A stretch of DNA of 64,000 nt from Reticulitermes speratus (taxonomy: Eukaryota; Arthropoda; Insecta; Blattodea; Rhinotermitidae), in the NCBI GenBank assembly GCA_021186555.1, contig JAJKFL010000003.1, forward strand, positions 46,163,908 to 46,227,907, given 5' to 3'. The notes under the pieces are model-generated. The model was not told the DNA's origin. It did not search any database and saw only the letters and a list, made by a program, of their open reading frames with translations. Positions 59,991-64,000 of the stretch are shown one piece after another (positions within the stretch are counted from its first letter, which is position 1; every line of letters starts with the position of its first letter). Made by a program: the position numbers and the translations under genes.

Positions 59991-60663
59991 ACTGCAGCAA
60001 CATGTAGAAGGGAATATCATATGTATGTAACTTACATGTGCTGTATGGGCAAGTAGTTGGTTCTATAATAATGAGAAGGAAATGTTAAATATGCCAGTCT
60101 TCGTCTTTGACAATCAATCAACTAAGACTGGTATAGAGCTAATTCCCGAAACGTCGTGTGTATGCACATATCGTAGATAATGGGCAATGTGCAACAATCT
60201 GGCTTATTGCACCTTTGTATATATTGATAGCCGTGCACCGGCTTGTTATCATATCAGCTACATATTCTGACCAATTTTTACTCATTATGTTCCAAATTTT
60301 ACTTCGAGACACCGTATCAATTTTGTGACTTTGAAGATCTCACGACAGTGGACAAATGTCGTTGTCCATTGTATGTGTTTTTGTCTAATTTGTTATAAAT
60401 TTACTAAGAGTTTGGAATATCCTCTTGCTTCCGTCTTCAGGGTAGTACAATGCTAATTATTACAAATATGACTAGACTAACCTTTGCTTTTCCTTCTGTA
60501 TAGGAAAAATTCAAACTTTTTGTTCCGAATCTACACGTGTAGTAGAAATTATACATGGAAATAGACAATTAAATGTTATAATTAAGCTGTTTTTTTATAT
60601 TTCATGGTAGCCTTGCAAAATCATTTAAAGATTTGAAGAAAAGAATGCTCGTAAGTTCTACTT

Positions 60664-60945
60664 AGAATTTGTTATTTTATTTATTAATGGTTTATTTAAC
60701 AACGTCCTCAGTAACTCTAACTATAACAGCGAATGCTAGGATGATTAATGAGTGCCGGAGTAGCATCCCAGTGTTTGGCTGACTGGAACTAAGTATATGG
60801 TAACCCGAAAGTTACATAACTTCGTAGTGTTTCAGAGACTGAAGAAAACCATGAAAAACCTCAGGATAACTGCTTTCCTTGCCGAGATTTGAGCCGCACA
60901 TCTCCAATGCAAGCCAGAAGCATTATCATTTGAGCCACATTGCTC
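60664..60945 (-). mobile_element. tRNA-derived SINE, family H
   Basis: The minus strand starts AGCAATGTGGCTCAAATGAT (A box TGGCTCAAATG), has GGCTCAAATCTCGGC as a B-box equivalent, and ends in an AT-rich tail with GTTGTTAAATAAACC. It abuts the family A SINE at 60953. Confidence 0.7.
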
Positions 60946-60952
60946 TGTTTTT

Positions 60953-61200
60953 TTTTGTGTGGTGAAGGGCCCCGCAGCAGAAGCTACGGAAGATGAAGAG
61001 AAAGATGATCAGTTTTTTCATTTTTCCAAGTAATGGAGCCCTGGTGGAATGAAATTGACAGGGGAAAACCGAAGTACTTAGGTAAAACCTGTCCCAGTTC
61101 CACTTTGTTCACCACAAATCCCACGTGGGCTGACCCGAGATCGAAACCGGGCCTCCGCGGTGGGAGGCCTGCGACTAACCGCCTGAGCCGTGGCACGGCC
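60953..61200 (-). mobile_element. tRNA-derived SINE, family A, with internal deletion
   Basis: The minus strand has the head GGCCGTGCCACGGCTCAGGC, the B box GGTTTCGATCTC and the body, and ends GGGGCCCTTCACCAC with an A-rich tail. About 40 bp next to the 3' end (the GCCTTAAGGCTGCGGTGCGT block) are missing compared with the 13.4-kb copy. Confidence 0.88.
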
Positions 61201-61773
61201 TCTACCTTGTTCTGTTACTTCTCTTGATTTGGGAAGAAAACCTTGACATTCGCTTTCAAGAAAGGCATTAAAGTACGTCATCTGTGATTATATGTGCGTC
61301 AGTAGTGTTATGAATTTATTGAATGTAGACCTCACAGACCGTATCTTTGCCTTGGTGCCTCTGGGTCAAGTTCAGGCTTGACAATGATGGAAGGTGGTTT
61401 AGCCAGCTGGTGTGACGGAATTTTCCTCTTCGTGGAAGTTTAGACCTAATTGTGTTGTTACTGGAGGTCCTGTCATAGTCCAGCAACGACGGAACAGAAG
61501 CAAATAGTCTAACAAAGTCCCACGTTTTTCGGTTTACCATAAAATTAAGGCCATTTAAGAGTCCTTCAAAACGAAACTATTTTTCTTTATTGTGTGATCG
61601 CACACTCGGATTGAAGAGTCGGTGTCTTCTTCGTTAAAGTCGGGCCGCCCCTTCAAGCATATATTCTCTTCACGTCTGAGCTGGCTAAAAAAACTTAATC
61701 TATATTAACTTGCTACGTATATCATTCTCTCCATTGATTCTATTAGGGACTCTATTTAAATACTAAAATCTCC

Positions 61774-61863
61774 AACGTCGGTAAATAATTACCTCACAAC
61801 GCCGTGTAATCACCCAAAAGACCACAGATTACATCAACATCGCGGCGGAAGCCTAAAATCAAG
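61774..61863 (+). repeat. 5'-truncated single FB-B arm with 12-bp target-site duplication
   Basis: The 90-bp unit starts AACGTCGGTAAATAATTACC and ends GCGGCGGAAGCCTAAAATCA. Perfect 12-bp direct repeats ACTAAAATCTCC flank it (61762-61773 and 61864-61875). The variable truncated left end, fixed right end and duplication are marks of target-primed retrotransposition. Confidence 0.88.
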
Positions 61864-61875
61864 ACTAAAATCTCC

Positions 61876-62335
61876 AGTTTTTGGGTCGCCCTATGTATGT
61901 ATCATAAATATAGCTAAATATATTTACAAAACGTGTTCGTAATTTAAAGTATCGAGCTTTCCAAGGCGAGGAAGGTCATTATTGAGGCGTTCTGGCTTAT
62001 GACACCGTGTATTCTTGTAGGTGATATTATGCAGGAAGTATGCTGCCCTTAAACGTTATTTTACACCTTCCAGAGTACACGGTACCATAATTTAGAAAAC
62101 CATAGTATAAACATTCACATTAAAAATGTGGCCTCCTTATGTGGATCCCTGTCAGCACGGCATGGCACGTACGCAAGTTGCGGAATTAGGAACGGTCACC
62201 ACATATGGACAGTAGCTACGAATATATTGAATAAGCAGTCGACAATGGGTGGTCCTCCAGCTTGACTGTTACGTAGGGCCTCAGACTTGTACAGATGCCT
62301 TGGCAGATATTTGTTGCTAAGAGGGAAGCAGTAAC
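61876..62335. other. Intergenic stretch
   Basis: No recognised feature. Confidence 0.5.
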
Positions 62336-62342
62336 ATCTGAC

Positions 62343-62700
62343 TGCAGGAAGTTGCGTATTGAGGAGCTTCATGATTTATATTCCTCACTAAGTATTATTC
62401 AAGTGATCAAATCTAGGACGATGAGATGAGTGGGTTACGTGGAACGAATGGGGGAGAAGAGAAATACATACGGTGCTTTGGTTGAGAAGCCTGTAGGTAA
62501 GATACAGCTTGGAAGAGCAAGTTGTAGATGGGAGAATAATGTTCAAATGGAGTGGAAGGGAATAGGATGGGGGGACTTGGTATGGATTAATCTGGTTCTC
62601 GATAGGGACATGTGAAAGGATTATATTAACACGGTAATTAATCTTTGGGTTGCATACAATTCGGGAAATTTCTTGATTTAACGAGGAATTATTCGCTGGG
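62343..62700 (+). mobile_element. Non-LTR retrotransposon C-terminus with premature stops
   Basis: One frame reads CRKLRIEELHDLYSSLSIIQ, VIKSRTMR-stop-VGYVERMGEKRN, GALVEKPVGKIQLGRASCRW, then GIGWGDLVWINLVLDRDM-stop-KDYINTVINLW. Both internal stops are TGA where related ORF2 proteins have W (TGG), so two G-to-A changes broke it. It is the tail that follows the reverse transcriptase in a LINE class common in arthropods. Confidence 0.8.
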
Positions 62701-63551
62701 ACTCTGCACCGTAGAGTTAGTTATTATAAATAGGGAGACAATGCAAATTTTAAGGTAACATATATATAACATATAAATCGAAATTAGTAGTAAGACAGTG
62801 GAAATTACGAGGGAGAGATCAAGCACTAAATGCATTATTTTGTCATTTCTGCTAAGCCTACTTATTGATTAAAACGTGTGTAGCACAGCAGGTGTTTTCG
62901 GTTCTTCCTAATACTTTTGTTTGATTGTTTCTGCAGTTCTGCGCTTCTCATTTCTCGAGACTCTTCCCTGTGGTAGGGATGACAATGAATTATTCATGTA
63001 TGCGAATGACGAAGCTAACGACTTTAACTTTATTGGTTCTTAGACTTATCTTGAGAGATGAAGAAAACCGTGGGCAGAGTAGGACAGACCGATCGCTGAA
63101 ATGCGGAATATCAAGCAGTGACGACGACATTGAAACTCTGCAGCTCGTAATTCAATATAAGAACCAACTGCCTTCCCTTCCTAAGGGAGCTTCCTACTAG
63201 GCTGTTAACAGAACTACAGAGTTTAAAGTCTGCCCGTTGAAAAGCAGTCACTTCTTCGAAACACGTGTCATCTTGACGACAGGTATCAGTAGAAGCATTA
63301 CGTGTCAACTGACCAGTCAGCTGGGAGTTGTAGACAACGCCAGCTCTGGGTGTAATCACCGCGTTATCAAGGCGCGTAATATACAACGCAGGGTCGTGAG
63401 TGAAAGTTATCTTTTTAATACTATGCACCAACTTAAGTTTTAAATGACGTTCTTCTGTGTTCTGAGATTTGAGTTTCTCATAGTGGTGCTGATGATGATC
63501 GAGTCTTCTGGTGATTAATATGATCAAATCAAGGGTATGAATAATTTAATC

Positions 63552-63663
63552 GAAAAACCTGAAGGAAAAACAACCACATGGACGTCCAAGACGTAGATGT
63601 GAGGGTAGTATTGAAATCGATCTTGTAGCATATGAGGGCTTTTATTGGATTAGGGTGGCTTAA
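63552..63663 (+). mobile_element. Decayed non-LTR C-terminal fragment, frameshifted
   Basis: One frame gives EKPEGK and, after a one-base shift in an A-rich run, the next gives PHGRPRRRCEGSIEIDLVAY then GFYWIRVA. This is the GKPEGKRPLGRPRRRW-type motif followed by D and W-I, as in the element at 62343 but from a different copy. Confidence 0.65.
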
Positions 63664-64000
63664 AATAGGTTGCAATGGCGAACTATTTTAAAGAGGGTAA
63701 TATCCGGTTGTTTTAAAAGTAAGGAAATTTCTTCACCAAACAAATGAGAGCAATTTTTCACAAATTACTTTTTTTTCCATGGAATTATTTTGTCTAATAA
63801 AACATTTATACTTGCAGTATAACTGCCTGTTTGGTAGGAAATATTGAAAAAAAATGTAAGTGGGGAAACCTTAAAGAAAGAGACCAATTGGAAAGCGTAT
63901 TTAGAGATCGGAAAAGACACGGACACATATCCTAAAAGATAGGATGTGTTGGCTTGACCTGGAGAGGATTCTTCTAGCTAAGGATAGAGAGACAATTCTG

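Overview
The window looks like a piece of a large, AT-rich, repeat-laden insect genome. The base composition is AT-rich and the genes have short exons split by introns of up to about 9 kb. Two protein-coding genes can be recognised: the 3' part of a TRAF-like gene and most of a spondin-2/mindin gene. The rest is dominated by tRNA-derived SINEs, pogo-like MITEs, 5'-truncated non-LTR retrotransposons, foldback repeats and minisatellites. The SINE and non-LTR sequence types fit a cockroach- or termite-like (blattodean) genome; that placement comes from memory of repeat types, not from a search.

Positions 1-11400 (+ strand): the 3' exons of a TRAF-family adaptor gene. There is a probable upstream exon (500-655), a 342-nt exon (7275-7616), a helical exon (9777-9975), an acidic linker exon (10056-10217) and the terminal MATH/TRAF-C exon (10842-11328), followed by AATAAA at 11381. 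The last four exons join in phase. At least one exon is missing between 655 and 7275. That interval holds a 175-bp MITE, a foldback repeat with a microsatellite core, a 706-bp pogo-like element that still encodes the transposase DNA-binding domain, and a frameshifted non-LTR 3' end.

Positions 11400-28280: intergenic or upstream sequence with no convincing cellular gene. It contains SINEs (11.6, 13.4, 14.2, 17.4, 21.9 and 25.0 kb), two non-LTR C-termini (20.3 and 21.0 kb), a foldback element (22.8 kb), a decayed minisatellite (26.7 kb) and a MITE interrupted by a SINE with a perfect 16-bp target-site duplication (27.6-28.2 kb).

Positions 28280-46511 (+ strand): a secreted spondin-2 (mindin)-like gene of six exons that join in perfect phase, covering the spondin domain and a C-terminal thrombospondin type 1 repeat. 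The first (ATG) exon is not certain. The introns hold SINEs, a near-perfect 82-bp palindrome, foldback elements, a 39-bp satellite and a small orphan ORF.

Positions 46512-64000: a 29-bp minisatellite with higher-order structure (47.3-48.0 kb), more SINEs, foldback elements, a mariner-like remnant and two decayed non-LTR tails. Two isolated candidate first exons are seen, at 52379-52448 (+) and 59129-59251 (-).

The most unusual signal is a recurring RNA-like motif: CUGANGA, then one extra base, a short hairpin, GAAAC, and then GUA. It lies in dispersed repeats at about 22.9, 40.4, 45.7, 46.0, 46.2, 58.0 and 58.9 kb. At 58.0 kb and in the 46-kb foldback the flanks also pair, giving the outline of a type I hammerhead ribozyme with a minimal stem III. 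No defence system, operon or CRISPR array is present.
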